Below the pieces are notes generated by a model, which made no database searches, was not told the origin of the DNA, and worked only from the letters and a program-made list of their open reading frames with translations. From DYJK01 sp040755055 (GTDB lineage: Bacteria; Bacteroidota; Ignavibacteria; Ignavibacteriales; Melioribacteraceae), in NCBI GenBank assembly GCA_040755055.1, contig JBFMBS010000004.1, positions 62,001-126,000 of the forward strand: 64,000 nt of DNA, read 5' to 3'. The stretch's first letter is position 1. The number at the start of each line of letters is the position of its first letter. The position numbers and the translations under genes are program-made. Below, piece after piece: positions 9,369 to 18,225 of the stretch.

Positions 9369-9713
9369 TTATTTCTGAGCCGGTTGAGAAGATTGCTGCT
9401 GCGGTAATGCCGGTGATGTCGGTACAGTCTGTTGATTACCTCTTTGTATAATGCTTTCCCGTTGATCAGTAGTTGTTTGTCCCGGTAAAAAGAACAAATT
9501 AATAAGAACGGCAAGAACTAATAAAGCACCGCCTAACCACCATGTAGCTCTACTTAGAAAATCGGCAGTACGTCTTGTGCCAAAAACTGTTCCGAAATTC
9601 CCGGCACCGCCGAACGAGCCGGCTAACCCGCCGCCTTTACTCGATTGAAGTAAAACAACAATAATTAATAAAACTGCTATTACTAAAGAAAGTGTGATTA
9701 ATAATGAATACAT
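9369..9713 (-). CDS. secG: Preprotein translocase subunit SecG
   Basis: The 114-residue protein has two membrane segments (about 3-22 and 56-76) flanking the SecG loop VVLLQSSKGGGLAGSFGGAGNFGTVFGTRR. A polar Q/P/S-rich tail follows, as is common for this phylum. It is an auxiliary subunit of the SecYEG channel, which all secreted proteins in the mannan locus would use. A typical AGGAG-like element precedes the start. Confidence 0.93.
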   Translation of the reverse strand: MYSLLITLSLVIAVLLIIVVLLQSSKGGGLAGSFGGAGNFGTVFGTRRTADFLSRATWWLGGALLVLAVLINLFFLPGQTTTDQRESIIQRGNQQTVPTSPALPQQQSSQPAQK

Positions 9714-9733
9714 ATATAACTCCTAAAAATAAG

Positions 9734-9807
9734 TAGCGAGGGAGGGATTCGAACCCCCGACACGTGGATTATGATTCCACTGCTCTAACCTACTGAGCTA
9801 CCTCGCC
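9734..9807 (-). tRNA. tRNA-Met (anticodon CAT)
   Basis: A 74-nt cloverleaf can be folded on the minus strand: a 7-bp acceptor stem (GGCGAGG with CCTCGCT, one G-U), a D-arm GCTC..GAGC, an anticodon stem GTGGA/TCCAC with loop ATCATAA (anticodon CAT), and a T-loop TTCGAAT. CCA is not encoded. The acceptor and discriminator A fit elongator Met better than initiator tRNA. A lysidine-type tRNA-Ile with CAT cannot be fully excluded. Confidence 0.93.
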
Positions 9808-9917
9808 ATCATGTTAATATAAACGTGTTTTAAGCTATATTCTCAAAACCGGGCATCAAATATAAAGACTGATACCCCAAACATCAAGCAAAGTAACTCA
9901 AATTAGCTTAAAAATGC

Positions 9918-10745
9918 TTATTTCAAGCGGCTTTTTATATTCTTTTGATATTCTGATTTGAAAAAATTATTTCCGTCGTCCTTGTATGTTTTAACTTCCA
10001 TCCCTAAAGTTCTTAATCTTTCATCGGTAGTACTAATACGTGCAATTGGGTCGGGATGAGTTGATAAAAACGTTGCTAATCCGCCGCCGCCCTTGGCAAC
10101 TTTACCATCATCTCTTAGTTTTTCAAAAAAGAATTTTACGCTGCCCGGGTAAAAACGTGTGCTGCTTAAATACTTTATAGAATATTCATCGCTCTCGTCT
10201 TCATTCGCGCGGCTGTTAGCTAATAATGTTAATCCTGAGAACAGATTGGCAACTATTTCTGCTACTTGAGACGGATTATTTCCCAATGCAAGATTCATCA
10301 ATAAAGTCAAACCGTAAGCAGAAGTAATTCTCTGCGTTGCATGTCTCCGTTCTACATGCGCAATTTCATGACCAATAACCCCGGCAAGAGCCGCTTCGGA
10401 ATCTAAATATTTCAGCAGACCGGTATAGATATAAACATATCCGCCGGGTACGGCAAAAGCATTTAGAGTCGTATCGTTTTTAATTACTTCCATCTGGTAA
10501 TTATAAACCGAAGCTTTTTTTACTTCAGGTGAATTAACTATTTCTTTGAAAATTTTTTTATCGATATAATCCTTTAGCAGCGCATCATTATTAATCGGAT
10601 ACTCTTTAGGATTATTCCTAATCTCCGTATCAAATTGTTTACCTAAAGCCAGTTCATCATTTTCGGTGAAAAGATTAAGACCGGTTGAGCATGCTGCAAA
10701 TATTACTAAACCGCTTATTAAAATTTTTATTCTTTTACGTTTCAT
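9918..10745 (-). CDS. M48-family metalloprotease lipoprotein
   Basis: The 275-residue protein has a positively charged N-terminus and a lipobox-like FAACS (C19), suggesting a periplasmic lipoprotein. The zinc motif HEIAH (126-130) and the downstream NEDESDEYSIKYL, which carries the third ligand, define M48 (BepA/LoiP-like) envelope proteases. LNAFAVPGGYVYIYTGLL is the family's characteristic substrate-binding strand. It follows the FecCD permease by 10 bp on the same strand, so obg, permease and protease may form one transcript. Confidence 0.9.
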   Translation of the reverse strand: MKRKRIKILISGLVIFAACSTGLNLFTENDELALGKQFDTEIRNNPKEYPINNDALLKDYIDKKIFKEIVNSPEVKKASVYNYQMEVIKNDTTLNAFAVPGGYVYIYTGLLKYLDSEAALAGVIGHEIAHVERRHATQRITSAYGLTLLMNLALGNNPSQVAEIVANLFSGLTLLANSRANEDESDEYSIKYLSSTRFYPGSVKFFFEKLRDDGKVAKGGGGLATFLSTHPDPIARISTTDERLRTLGMEVKTYKDDGNNFFKSEYQKNIKSRLK

Positions 10746-10755
10746 ATTATTACCT

Positions 10756-11766
10756 TTATAAAAATAATTTGAATCGTTTTCTTAATAGTAATATAAATAT
10801 CGGTGCACCTATAATAGCAGTAATAGCACCAACCGGAAGTTCAGCCGGCGAGATTAGGGTACGTGCTATAGTATCGGCCAAAGTTAAATATGCCGCACCA
10901 AAAATAAATGAAGTCGGGAAAACTATTCTATTATCAACACCGAAAATCATTCTGCACACATGGGGCACTAACAACCCGACAAATCCGATAATGCCGCTTA
11001 CAGAAACGAGTGTACCGATCATTACACTGCTTAAAATGTATGTAACTGCTTTCAATTGATTGGCTTTCAAACCCAGCTGCTTCGCATAATCCGAACCCAT
11101 GCTCAACAGATTAAATTTATTCGAAAGTAGAATTAAAATTACCGACACAGTTACTGTAATAATTAGAACAGTCCAAACATTTCCTTTTTCTGCCAATGAC
11201 AAATTACCAATCAGCCAGAAAACAGCCGCACGAAGTGAATCATTCAGCAGACTCATCATTAATAAAATTGCTGCTGAGAAAAATGCCCCGACCATTACAC
11301 CGGATAACAACAAAACATTAGGTTCAAGTTCACCGAACCTTCTGCTTAAAAAAAACACAATCAGCATTACACATATGGAACCGGCAAAAGCAAATAGTTG
11401 TGTGCCCAGGAATGATATACCCAAGATAAATGAAAGCACAGCGCCAAAGGTCCCTCCGCTCGAAATACCAAGAATATATGGTTCGGCAAGAGGATTCATA
11501 AGCATAGCTTGAAAAACTGCCCCGGCAACAGAAAGTCCGCCTCCTACCGCAATCGCATAAAGCACACGGGGTAAACGAATATCAAAAATTATTTGTGAAA
11601 TTGTTGAGTTGCTTCCCGGTGAAAAAAAGGCATTAAAAAATTCTTTAAGGGAGATGCTAACGGAGCCGGTGATTAAACCGATAATTGCGGCAACAATTAC
11701 AACAATAAATAAAAGCGATATTCGCAGTACATAACTTAACGGCTTTAATCTTGAAGTTCGTTCCAT
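10756..11766 (-). CDS. FecCD/BtuC-family ABC transporter permease (orphan)
   Basis: The 336-residue protein has about ten membrane helices and FecCD signatures: IRLPRVLYAIAVGGGLSVAGAVFQAMLMNPLAEPYILGISSGG near the N-terminus, SGIIGFVGLLVPHVCRM as the ATPase-contacting loop, and AELPVGAITAIIGAPIFILLLRKR at the end. Family members import iron chelates, haem or cobalamin. Its start overlaps the 3' end of obg by 22 bp. No ATPase or binding-protein gene is adjacent, so the substrate cannot be told. The B12-riboswitch-controlled receptor 7 kb away makes cobalamin one option. Confidence 0.9.
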   Translation of the reverse strand: MERTSRLKPLSYVLRISLLFIVVIVAAIIGLITGSVSISLKEFFNAFFSPGSNSTISQIIFDIRLPRVLYAIAVGGGLSVAGAVFQAMLMNPLAEPYILGISSGGTFGAVLSFILGISFLGTQLFAFAGSICVMLIVFFLSRRFGELEPNVLLLSGVMVGAFFSAAILLMMSLLNDSLRAAVFWLIGNLSLAEKGNVWTVLIITVTVSVILILLSNKFNLLSMGSDYAKQLGLKANQLKAVTYILSSVMIGTLVSVSGIIGFVGLLVPHVCRMIFGVDNRIVFPTSFIFGAAYLTLADTIARTLISPAELPVGAITAIIGAPIFILLLRKRFKLFL

Positions 11767-12731
11767 AAAGTATCTAATAATTCCTGGATTCCATAGCGGG
11801 TTGCTGATGAAAAAACAAGTGTGGGTCCCGTATGACCCGCAAATTTTTTCTTCTTCAGTTTTGTAATAATATTATCATCAGCCAAATCTGCTTTCGAGAA
11901 TGAAAGAATCTTTTTCTTATTACTCAAGACCCTGGAATACTGGTTTAATTCATGAATCAAAGTTTTATATTCTTTAAGCGGATCCCCGGAAGTTATATCA
12001 ATCATTATTAATAAAATTTTTGTTCTTTCGATATGTCTCAAAAATGTCAATCCTAATCCTTTACCAAGATGTGCACCTTCAATAATGCCGGGTATATCGG
12101 CAACAATAATACTCTGGTAATCTTTATAACGAACAATGCCCAGATTAGGTTCTAAAGTTGTGAACGGATAATCTGCAATTTTAGGTTTAGCTTCCGAGAT
12201 TGTTGAAATCAGAGTTGACTTGCCGGCATTAGGAAATCCAACTAAACCAACATCTGCAATAAGTTTTAATTCAAGAACAATTTCCCTTTCTTCACCTGGT
12301 TTTCCATTTTCGGCAAAGCGCGGTGTTTGATTGGTAGGTGTAGCAAACTTGCTGTTCCCTTTACCTCCTTTACCCCCTTTGGCGCCAAGAAATTTTTTCC
12401 CGTCCTTGTCAAGATCAATCAAAATTTCATCAGTATCAGCATTTTTTATTAAAGTACCTATTGGCACTTTAATTAATACGTCTGCACCATTTTTTCCATC
12501 CTTTAAGGATGATCCCCCTTTATCGCCGTTTTCGGCCTGGTATATTTTTTTATATCTCAAGTCCAGTAGTGTATTAAGATTTCGATCCGCAATGAAAAAA
12601 ACATTACCGCCGTTCCCTCCATCACCGCCGGCCGGTCCGCCTTTGGGAACATATTTCTCCCGGCGGAAAGCAACGGCTCCGTTTCCACCTTTACCGGCTT
12701 TAATAGAAATTTTTACATAATCAATAAACAT
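11745..12731 (-). CDS. obg: Obg/CgtA ribosome-assembly GTPase
   Basis: The 328-residue protein has the glycine-rich Obg fold (1 to about 158; KAGKGGNGAVAFRREKYVPKGG, GGDGGNGGNV). The G domain follows, with P-loop GFPNAGKST, switch DYPFTTLEPNLG and G3 DIPG. The variable OCT extension found in some species is absent. Obg acts in 50S maturation and stress signalling. Its start overlaps the stop of the upstream acidic-protein gene (TAATG), and its 3' end overlaps the permease start, so it is translationally tied to both. Confidence 0.95.
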   Translation of the reverse strand: MFIDYVKISIKAGKGGNGAVAFRREKYVPKGGPAGGDGGNGGNVFFIADRNLNTLLDLRYKKIYQAENGDKGGSSLKDGKNGADVLIKVPIGTLIKNADTDEILIDLDKDGKKFLGAKGGKGGKGNSKFATPTNQTPRFAENGKPGEEREIVLELKLIADVGLVGFPNAGKSTLISTISEAKPKIADYPFTTLEPNLGIVRYKDYQSIIVADIPGIIEGAHLGKGLGLTFLRHIERTKILLIMIDITSGDPLKEYKTLIHELNQYSRVLSNKKKILSFSKADLADDNIITKLKKKKFAGHTGPTLVFSSATRYGIQELLDTLWNELQD

Positions 12732-14302
12732 TATTTGCGTTCAAAATATTCCGAAATGATTTCCCTGAATGCAGCTGCCTCTTTAGAATTGCGGTTAATA
12801 TTATGATTTCTAAATGTTTGGTTCAGCACTACAAACGCATCGTCTAAAAATTTACAGTTGGATATTTCATCAATTACATTTGCAAATTCTTCGATATCAT
12901 AATCAAAAATTACTTCGATTATCTTTGTCATGTCTTTGTGTTCAAGCAGTTCGGTCAATTCTACTTTAACATTTTCTTCTTTCTCAAAAACTACATTTTT
13001 GTTTTCTGTTTTAACTTTTTGTTCTTCATCATTAATCTTTTCAACTTCTTCCGGTTGTTTTGATTTCAGTATCACGTCAAGCATGCTTTCATTGTCATCT
13101 TGTTCGGGCGACTCTTCTTTTTGTATTTCTTCACTCACAATATTCTCTTCGGTGTCAGCTAATACAACATTTTCTTCAATTACTTCGTCCACTTCTGTTA
13201 CCCTTTCCTCATCATAAACTTCGGTTTCCTCTTCGCTCAATTGTTCATCGGCTCCGGTATGTTCTTCACTAACTGTTTCAGGATAAATTTTTTCACTCTC
13301 CTTAATTTCTTCTTCAACCGGTTCTATTTTGTTCTCTTTATCAATCCTGATTCGCAGCTTTCCTGAAATAAGTTTGTCTTCTTCATCATAACTTGGTTCA
13401 ACTTCTTGATGCATTTCTTCTGTTGTACTTTCATGTTCGTTATCTGCACTTAGCGGTTCTTCAGTTACCGCCGGCTTAACCGGTTCAATTGGCTCTTTAT
13501 ATTCTTCTGTTTCTGAAACCGGTTCAACAAAAATCTCGGATTTTTCTATCATTATACTATCAAATACCTTCTGTAAATCAGCAACATTAATTTTTTGATT
13601 TTTATCATCACCGTAGATCGATTCAACTTTATGCAAATGCCTATTTAATTTTTTCTCCTCCAGGAATAATTCTAAAGCTGCGAGCGGAATTTTATTCTTC
13701 TGCAACTCGCCGATATTAAAAAATTCCGAGATCGATTTTAAAGTGTTGGTAAGAATGCTTGGTAAATATGTTTCTATACCTAAGTTATCAACCTTATTTA
13801 GTAATTCCTCAAATTCTGAGACATTCATCGATAATATTTTTTTAGAATTAATGTAAGAGATAAGAATTTTCTTCAAATACTGGTAATAATAAACATAGTT
13901 GAGTATCTGTTTTATCTCTGTTGTGGCTTTATGATCGCTGTCGTCAAAAACAAATTTCAGTAATGTCCACTTTGGTCTGGATAAATAATTTATTGTAAAC
14001 GAAGAAGAGTGCAAAATAAGCTTAGAAATATATTCCAATGAAAATCTCTTAGATCTCTTGACCTCTTCACTTATCTGGTTAAAATGCTGCGTAATCTTTT
14101 CGCCTGAATAATCGAACACGGAATTTTTCAATAACTTCTGCCTATCTTCAAAAACAAGGTAATCTATTTCGGCAGAAATATAATGCATAATTGCCGGGTG
14201 GATATCGATGGCAAGCAATTGATCGAACGTAAAATAGGGACCAAGGCGGTTAACCTTGTTAAGATTAAAATCATAAATAAATTTTATTTCGCGTTCGAAC
14301 AT
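12731..14302 (-). CDS. Uncharacterised acidic protein coupled to obg
   Basis: The 523-residue protein is not recognised. The N-terminal ~235 residues look helical and folded (LGPYFTFDQLLAIDIHPAIMHYISAEIDYLVFED). Residues ~255-450 are a low-complexity, strongly acidic Glu/Val/Ser linker. The last ~75 residues form a compact helical end (LLEHKDMTKIIEVIFDYDIEEF). No signal peptide or membrane segment is seen. The stop overlaps the obg start (TAATG), implying coupled translation and possibly a ribosome- or envelope-related role. The Ser-rich frames on the opposite strand are shadows of the Glu codons. Confidence 0.75.
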   Translation of the reverse strand: MFEREIKFIYDFNLNKVNRLGPYFTFDQLLAIDIHPAIMHYISAEIDYLVFEDRQKLLKNSVFDYSGEKITQHFNQISEEVKRSKRFSLEYISKLILHSSSFTINYLSRPKWTLLKFVFDDSDHKATTEIKQILNYVYYYQYLKKILISYINSKKILSMNVSEFEELLNKVDNLGIETYLPSILTNTLKSISEFFNIGELQKNKIPLAALELFLEEKKLNRHLHKVESIYGDDKNQKINVADLQKVFDSIMIEKSEIFVEPVSETEEYKEPIEPVKPAVTEEPLSADNEHESTTEEMHQEVEPSYDEEDKLISGKLRIRIDKENKIEPVEEEIKESEKIYPETVSEEHTGADEQLSEEETEVYDEERVTEVDEVIEENVVLADTEENIVSEEIQKEESPEQDDNESMLDVILKSKQPEEVEKINDEEQKVKTENKNVVFEKEENVKVELTELLEHKDMTKIIEVIFDYDIEEFANVIDEISNCKFLDDAFVVLNQTFRNHNINRNSKEAAAFREIISEYFERK

Positions 14303-14391
14303 TTATACTTAACAATTTAATTAATACTAATGCAAATATACTGTAAACTGCGGGAAAGTGACTAAGCGATAATACCAAATAAGCATAAAAA

Positions 14392-14416
14392 AATCCCGAC
14401 ATTATTTGCCGGGATT
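14392..14416 (-). terminator. Terminator of the sdhCAB operon
   Basis: Arms AATCCCG (14392-14398) and CGGGATT (14410-14416) enclose an 11-nt loop. Read on the minus strand, the stem is followed by an uninterrupted run of T then ATGC. It lies beyond two palindromes that follow the sdhB stop codon. Confidence 0.75.
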
Positions 14417-14421
14417 ATAAA

Positions 14422-14440
14422 GGCGACCCGTCGGGTCGTC
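14422..14440. repeat. Palindromic repeat unit next to sdhB (GACCCG type)
   Basis: GCGACCCG-T-CGGGTCGT forms an 8-bp hairpin (one G-T) continuing into GTCTCC. Its GACGA-xxx-TCGTC frame matches the second palindrome at 14451 and the coding-region palindrome at 58224. This suggests one family of small hairpin elements with variable centres. Confidence 0.55.
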
Positions 14441-14450
14441 TCCAAAAATT

Positions 14451-14473
14451 GAGACGATGCAACGCATCGTCTC
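14451..14473. repeat. Palindromic repeat unit abutting sdhB stop codon (GAGACGATGC type)
   Basis: Perfect 10-bp inverted repeat: GAGACGATGC (14451-14460), AAC, GCATCGTCTC (14464-14473). Its right end overlaps the last base of the sdhB TAG stop codon. The outer GAGACGA/TCGTCTC arms are shared with the hairpin at 58224-58252. Confidence 0.7.
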
Positions 14474-15243
14474 TAAGCTTCTACATTCTCGGATTTAACT
14501 TTAGCCATAAAATAATCACGATTCATCCGTGCAATATTTTTGATCGAAATTCCTTTGGGGCATTCTGCTTCACAAGCATAGGTATTAGAGCAACTGCCAA
14601 AACCAAGTTCATCCATTTTCTTAACCATTGCTTGAACGCGCTGGTAACGTTCCGGCTGTCCTTGAGGCAGTAAAGCAAATTGCGAAACTTTAGCACTGAC
14701 AAATAACATTGCAGAAGCATTTTTACAAGCGGCAACACATGCACCGCAACCGATACAAGCAGCTGAATCCATCGCTTCTGAAGCTATGTCTTTAGGTATT
14801 GGAATTGCATTACCGTCGGGTACGCTTCCGGTGTTAACAGATATAAATCCGCCGGCTTCCTGGATTCTATCAAAAGCCGAACGATCTACAATCAAATCTT
14901 TTATAATCGGGAACGCTTTAGCACGGAATGGTTCAATCCAAATTGTATCACCATCCTTAAAATGCCTCATGTGCAGCTGGCATGTTGCAATTTTCGGAAC
15001 CGGCCCGTGCGGCTGACCATTAATAACCAATCCACACGTACCGCAAATACCTTCGCGGCAGTCGCTTTCAAATGCAACTGGTTCTATATTTTTAATTTCC
15101 AAATCATTATTAAGATCATCAAGCATCTCAAGAATAGAAGAATCGGGAGATACCGCTAATTTATACTCGGCAAAATTGCCAACAGAATTTGGACCGGCTT
15201 GCCGCCAGATTTTTAGAGTTAAGTTTAATTTTTGCTCAGCCAT
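14473..15243 (-). CDS. sdhB: Succinate dehydrogenase/fumarate reductase iron-sulfur subunit
   Basis: The 256-residue protein has the three SdhB cluster motifs: the plant-ferredoxin [2Fe-2S] CREGICGTCG with a later C (KIATC), the 4Fe-4S CIGCGACVAAC, and the 3Fe-4S/4Fe-4S set ending CEAECPKGI. It transfers electrons from the flavoprotein to quinone through the membrane subunit. It is the last gene of sdhCAB; its start overlaps the sdhA stop (TAATG). It is followed by a pair of palindromes and a terminator. Confidence 0.96.
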   Translation of the reverse strand: MAEQKLNLTLKIWRQAGPNSVGNFAEYKLAVSPDSSILEMLDDLNNDLEIKNIEPVAFESDCREGICGTCGLVINGQPHGPVPKIATCQLHMRHFKDGDTIWIEPFRAKAFPIIKDLIVDRSAFDRIQEAGGFISVNTGSVPDGNAIPIPKDIASEAMDSAACIGCGACVAACKNASAMLFVSAKVSQFALLPQGQPERYQRVQAMVKKMDELGFGSCSNTYACEAECPKGISIKNIARMNRDYFMAKVKSENVEA

Positions 15244-17153
15244 TATTTATAACTCCTTGTAGCTAAATGAACATTTTCAAATTCTAGTGGTTCTTTATTC
15301 AACTCCCACTTACCTACATCTTTAAATTCCCAGGCAGCTACATATGCAAATTCATTATCGTTCCTTAAAGCTTCCCCTTCTTCCGTTTGATATTCAACTC
15401 TAAAATGTCCTCCGCAAGATTCGTTACGGTGCAGCGAGTCAACTGCCATCAATTCGCCAAGTTCAAGGTAATCGGCTAGTCGTCCGGCCCTTTCCAAACA
15501 TTGGTTAACATCGTTCGAATTACCAACAACATTTACATTTTTCCAAAACTCATCACGGAGTTCTTTAATTTCGCCAATCACTTCTTTCAAACCTTTTTCT
15601 TCACGAGCCATACCAACTTTGTTCCACATATATCTGCCAAGTTGTTTGTGAATATCATCAACGGTTCGTTTTCCTTTAATAGAAAGAAGTCTTGAGGTTT
15701 GATCTTCAATTTCCTTTTTAACTTTATTGAATTCATCATGATCGGTTTTAACTAAAGCTGGTTTATCACCGGCAAGATAATTACCGATTGTGTACGGGAG
15801 AACAAAATAACCATCAGCTAAACCTTGCATCAAAGCACTGGCACCAAGTCTGTTTGCACCGTGATCCGAAAAGTTAGCTTCACCGGCAACAAATAATCCC
15901 GGTATTGTACTCATCAAATTATAATCGACCCAAAGACCGCCCATCGTGTAATGCGGTGCCGGGTAAATTAACATCGGTGTTTTGTATGGATTCTCCCCGG
16001 TTATTGTCTCGTACATTTCGAATAAATTTCCGTATCGTTCTCTAATCACATTTTCTCCGAGACGATTAATAGCATCACGGAAATCGAGATACACAGCTTC
16101 CTTGCCTTTGACGCCGCGTCCGTCATCAAACGCTTCTTTAGCGGCACGTGACGAAATATCTCGCGGACTTAAATTTCCGTAAGTTGGATATTTTCTTTCG
16201 AGATAATAATCGCGTTCTTCTTCGGGAATATCGTTTGGAGCTCTCATATCATTTTTATGTTTCGATACCCAGATTCTTCCGTCATTTCTTAAACTTTCGC
16301 TCATCAACGGTAATTTAGATTGTCCTTCACCGTGAATCGGTAAACAAGTAGGATGGATTTGCGTGTAACACGGGTTTGCAAAAGCAGCACCCCGTTTGTG
16401 TGCCCGCCATATTGCTGTTGTATTGCAGTTCATTGCATTGGTGGATAGGAAGAACACATTTGAATAACCGCCGGTTGCAAGGATTACCGCATGGCCTGAA
16501 TATTTTTCAATTTCACCGGTTAATAAATTTCTGCAAACTATACCTTTGGCCACGCCATCTACAACAACCAGGTCGAGCATCTCGCGTCTTGTGTAAAGTT
16601 TTACAGTTCCGGCTGCAACTTGCCGGTTCATTGCACTGAAAGCACCGAGTAAAAGCTGCTGACCGGTTTGACCTTTTGCGTAAAATGTTCTTGATACAAG
16701 TGCACCGCCAAAAGAACGGTTGTCTAACAACCCCCCGTACTCACGAGCAAACGGAACACCTTGTGCAACACACTGATCGATAATATTATCGCTTACCTCG
16801 GCAAGACGGTAAACGTTTGCTTCACGCGCTCTAAAATCGCCTCCTTTAACTGTATCGTAAAACAATCTATACACTGAGTCGCCGTCGTTTCTATAATTCT
16901 TAGAGGCATTAATTCCACCTTGAGCAGCAATGCTGTGTGCACGTCTTGCACTATCATGGAAAGTAAAAACTTTTACGTTATAACCTAATTCACCTAAACT
17001 TGCTGCTGCCGATGCACCGGCTAATCCGGTTCCTACAACAATTATATCATACTTACGTTTATTAGCCGGGTTAACAAGTTTCATGTTGAACTTGTGACTT
17101 GTCCATTTATCTTGTATTGGACCGGATGGTACTTTAGCATCTAATTTCATCAT
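15243..17153 (-). CDS. sdhA: Succinate dehydrogenase/fumarate reductase flavoprotein subunit
   Basis: The 636-residue protein has the FAD-binding dinucleotide fold VVGTGLAGASAAASLGELGY, the covalent-flavin histidine segment SIAAQGGINASKNY, the substrate region HYTMGGLWVDYN and the C-terminal ESCGGHFRVEYQT (RNESCG). It oxidises succinate (or reduces fumarate). It overlaps sdhC by 4 bp (ATGA) and sdhB by 1 bp, so the three genes are one translational unit. Length fits the b558-type enzymes of Bacteroidota. Confidence 0.96.
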   Translation of the reverse strand: MMKLDAKVPSGPIQDKWTSHKFNMKLVNPANKRKYDIIVVGTGLAGASAAASLGELGYNVKVFTFHDSARRAHSIAAQGGINASKNYRNDGDSVYRLFYDTVKGGDFRAREANVYRLAEVSDNIIDQCVAQGVPFAREYGGLLDNRSFGGALVSRTFYAKGQTGQQLLLGAFSAMNRQVAAGTVKLYTRREMLDLVVVDGVAKGIVCRNLLTGEIEKYSGHAVILATGGYSNVFFLSTNAMNCNTTAIWRAHKRGAAFANPCYTQIHPTCLPIHGEGQSKLPLMSESLRNDGRIWVSKHKNDMRAPNDIPEEERDYYLERKYPTYGNLSPRDISSRAAKEAFDDGRGVKGKEAVYLDFRDAINRLGENVIRERYGNLFEMYETITGENPYKTPMLIYPAPHYTMGGLWVDYNLMSTIPGLFVAGEANFSDHGANRLGASALMQGLADGYFVLPYTIGNYLAGDKPALVKTDHDEFNKVKKEIEDQTSRLLSIKGKRTVDDIHKQLGRYMWNKVGMAREEKGLKEVIGEIKELRDEFWKNVNVVGNSNDVNQCLERAGRLADYLELGELMAVDSLHRNESCGGHFRVEYQTEEGEALRNDNEFAYVAAWEFKDVGKWELNKEPLEFENVHLATRSYK

Positions 17154-17821
17154 ACGTTACCTCCGTAGAAAAATAAAAAGTAGATTGGAATAGAAGCAAA
17201 ACCTATTACCATGATCAAAGTATATATCAACCCAAGCTTTTTAATTAATGGGAAATATTTGTTGTTGTTCCAACCAAATGTTTGAAATGCACTCTGGAAG
17301 CCGTGGTTCAAATGGAATCCGAGCAGTATCATTGCGATAATATACAAACCGGAGTAAATCCAATTGGAGAATGCCGAGGCAACAATCTCATAGTATTGAT
17401 GTTCTTCTGCTAAAGGGTGACCAAGATTGAAAGAGATCCAGAATGTTTTCAGGTGGATAACAAGAAAGATAAAAACGATACTTCCGCTTACAATCATCGT
17501 CCGGGAGGTTATATCAGAATTTTTAGACGATCCGTTGACAGTGTAACCGATTGGTCTTGCTTTTTTATTTTCGTACCACAATTTCACACCATTGAAAATG
17601 TGGAAAACAAAAATTAAAACAAGAACTGCTTCTATTACTCTCACGATTGGTTTAATCACATCCAAATTCTTAACAACTGTGTTAAATAATTCCGGTCCGC
17701 CGTACAAAGTAAGGTTATTGATTAAATGAATGATCAAAAAAAGGATCAAGCATACACCGGTAACAGCCATGACAAATTTTTTACCGATCGAGGAGTTTAA
17801 TGCACTATAGAGCCAACCCAT
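17150..17821 (-). CDS. sdhC: Succinate dehydrogenase cytochrome b558 membrane subunit
   Basis: The 223-residue protein has five predicted membrane helices and histidines suited to ligating two haems (VCLILFLIIHLINNL, LIFVFHIFNGVKLW, IFLVIHLKTFW, ILLGFHLNHGFQSAFQTFG). It matches the single-subunit b558 family used with SdhA/B in Bacteroidota and Bacillus-type enzymes; no sdhD is needed. It is the first gene of the operon. A TACGAA-TG-TTCGTA palindrome lies 70 bp upstream. Confidence 0.93.
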   Translation of the reverse strand: MGWLYSALNSSIGKKFVMAVTGVCLILFLIIHLINNLTLYGGPELFNTVVKNLDVIKPIVRVIEAVLVLIFVFHIFNGVKLWYENKKARPIGYTVNGSSKNSDITSRTMIVSGSIVFIFLVIHLKTFWISFNLGHPLAEEHQYYEIVASAFSNWIYSGLYIIAMILLGFHLNHGFQSAFQTFGWNNNKYFPLIKKLGLIYTLIMVIGFASIPIYFLFFYGGNV

Positions 17822-17890
17822 TAAATTTCTCCTATTTTAAGTTGATACAGTTTATTATTAATGGAAATATAAAAAACGACTTTTGATAGG

Positions 17891-17904
17891 TACGAATGTT
17901 CGTA
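17891..17904. promoter_or_regulatory. Small palindrome upstream of sdhCAB
   Basis: Perfect 6-bp arms, TACGAA-TG-TTCGTA, 70 bp before the sdhC start codon. It could be an operator for a dimeric regulator. No known consensus is matched with confidence. Confidence 0.3.
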
Positions 17905-18039
17905 ATAAGATGAAGCACTAGTTTTTCTGATTTGTTAAGTAAGCACATCAAAAAATAAACCTAATCTCTAAAAATTTCAAAATATTAATTAATATTATTC
18001 TTTGCACCCGACATTATTCTTTTCTATTTTCGCCCAGGT

Positions 18040-18225
18040 TCTTTACAATTTGTGGTGTTAACAACTTAATAGGGAAACCGGTTAAATTCCGGTACTGCCC
18101 CGCAACTGTAATTCCGAATCACTTATTGTGATTAAAACTTTTAATCATTATGTCACTGTCCTGATAAACGAGGATGGGAAGACGATTAAGAGCCGGGAAA
18201 GTCAGGAGACCTACCACAAATTCCA
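18040..18225 (+). ncRNA. Cobalamin (AdoCbl/B12) riboswitch
   Basis: The element has the conserved cobalamin-riboswitch blocks in order: GGGAAACCGGT...AATTCCGGTACTGCCCCGCAACTGT (18072-18110 region), a variable arm, GAGGATGGGAAGACG, and the B12 box AGCCGGGAAAGTCAGGAGAC (from 18191). P1 closes with AATTTGTGGT (18047-18056) pairing ACCACAAATT (18213-18222). An 8-bp hairpin TTAATCAA/TTGATTAA (18232-18239 and 18275-18282) lies between it and the receptor gene and may be the expression platform. The 532-bp gap 17822-18353 otherwise holds only the sdh promoter area. Confidence 0.95.

Noticed and set aside
9828..9913. TTTTAAGCTA ... TAGCTTAAAA inverted repeat between tRNA-Met and the M48 gene
   Set aside because: Arms are perfect but 66 bp apart with no T-tract or known role; could be chance in AT-rich DNA.
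12930..13217. Serine-rich open frame on the plus strand
   Set aside because: It is the complement of the Glu-rich linker of the acidic protein (GAA/GAG read backwards as TTC/CTC); no start site or family support.
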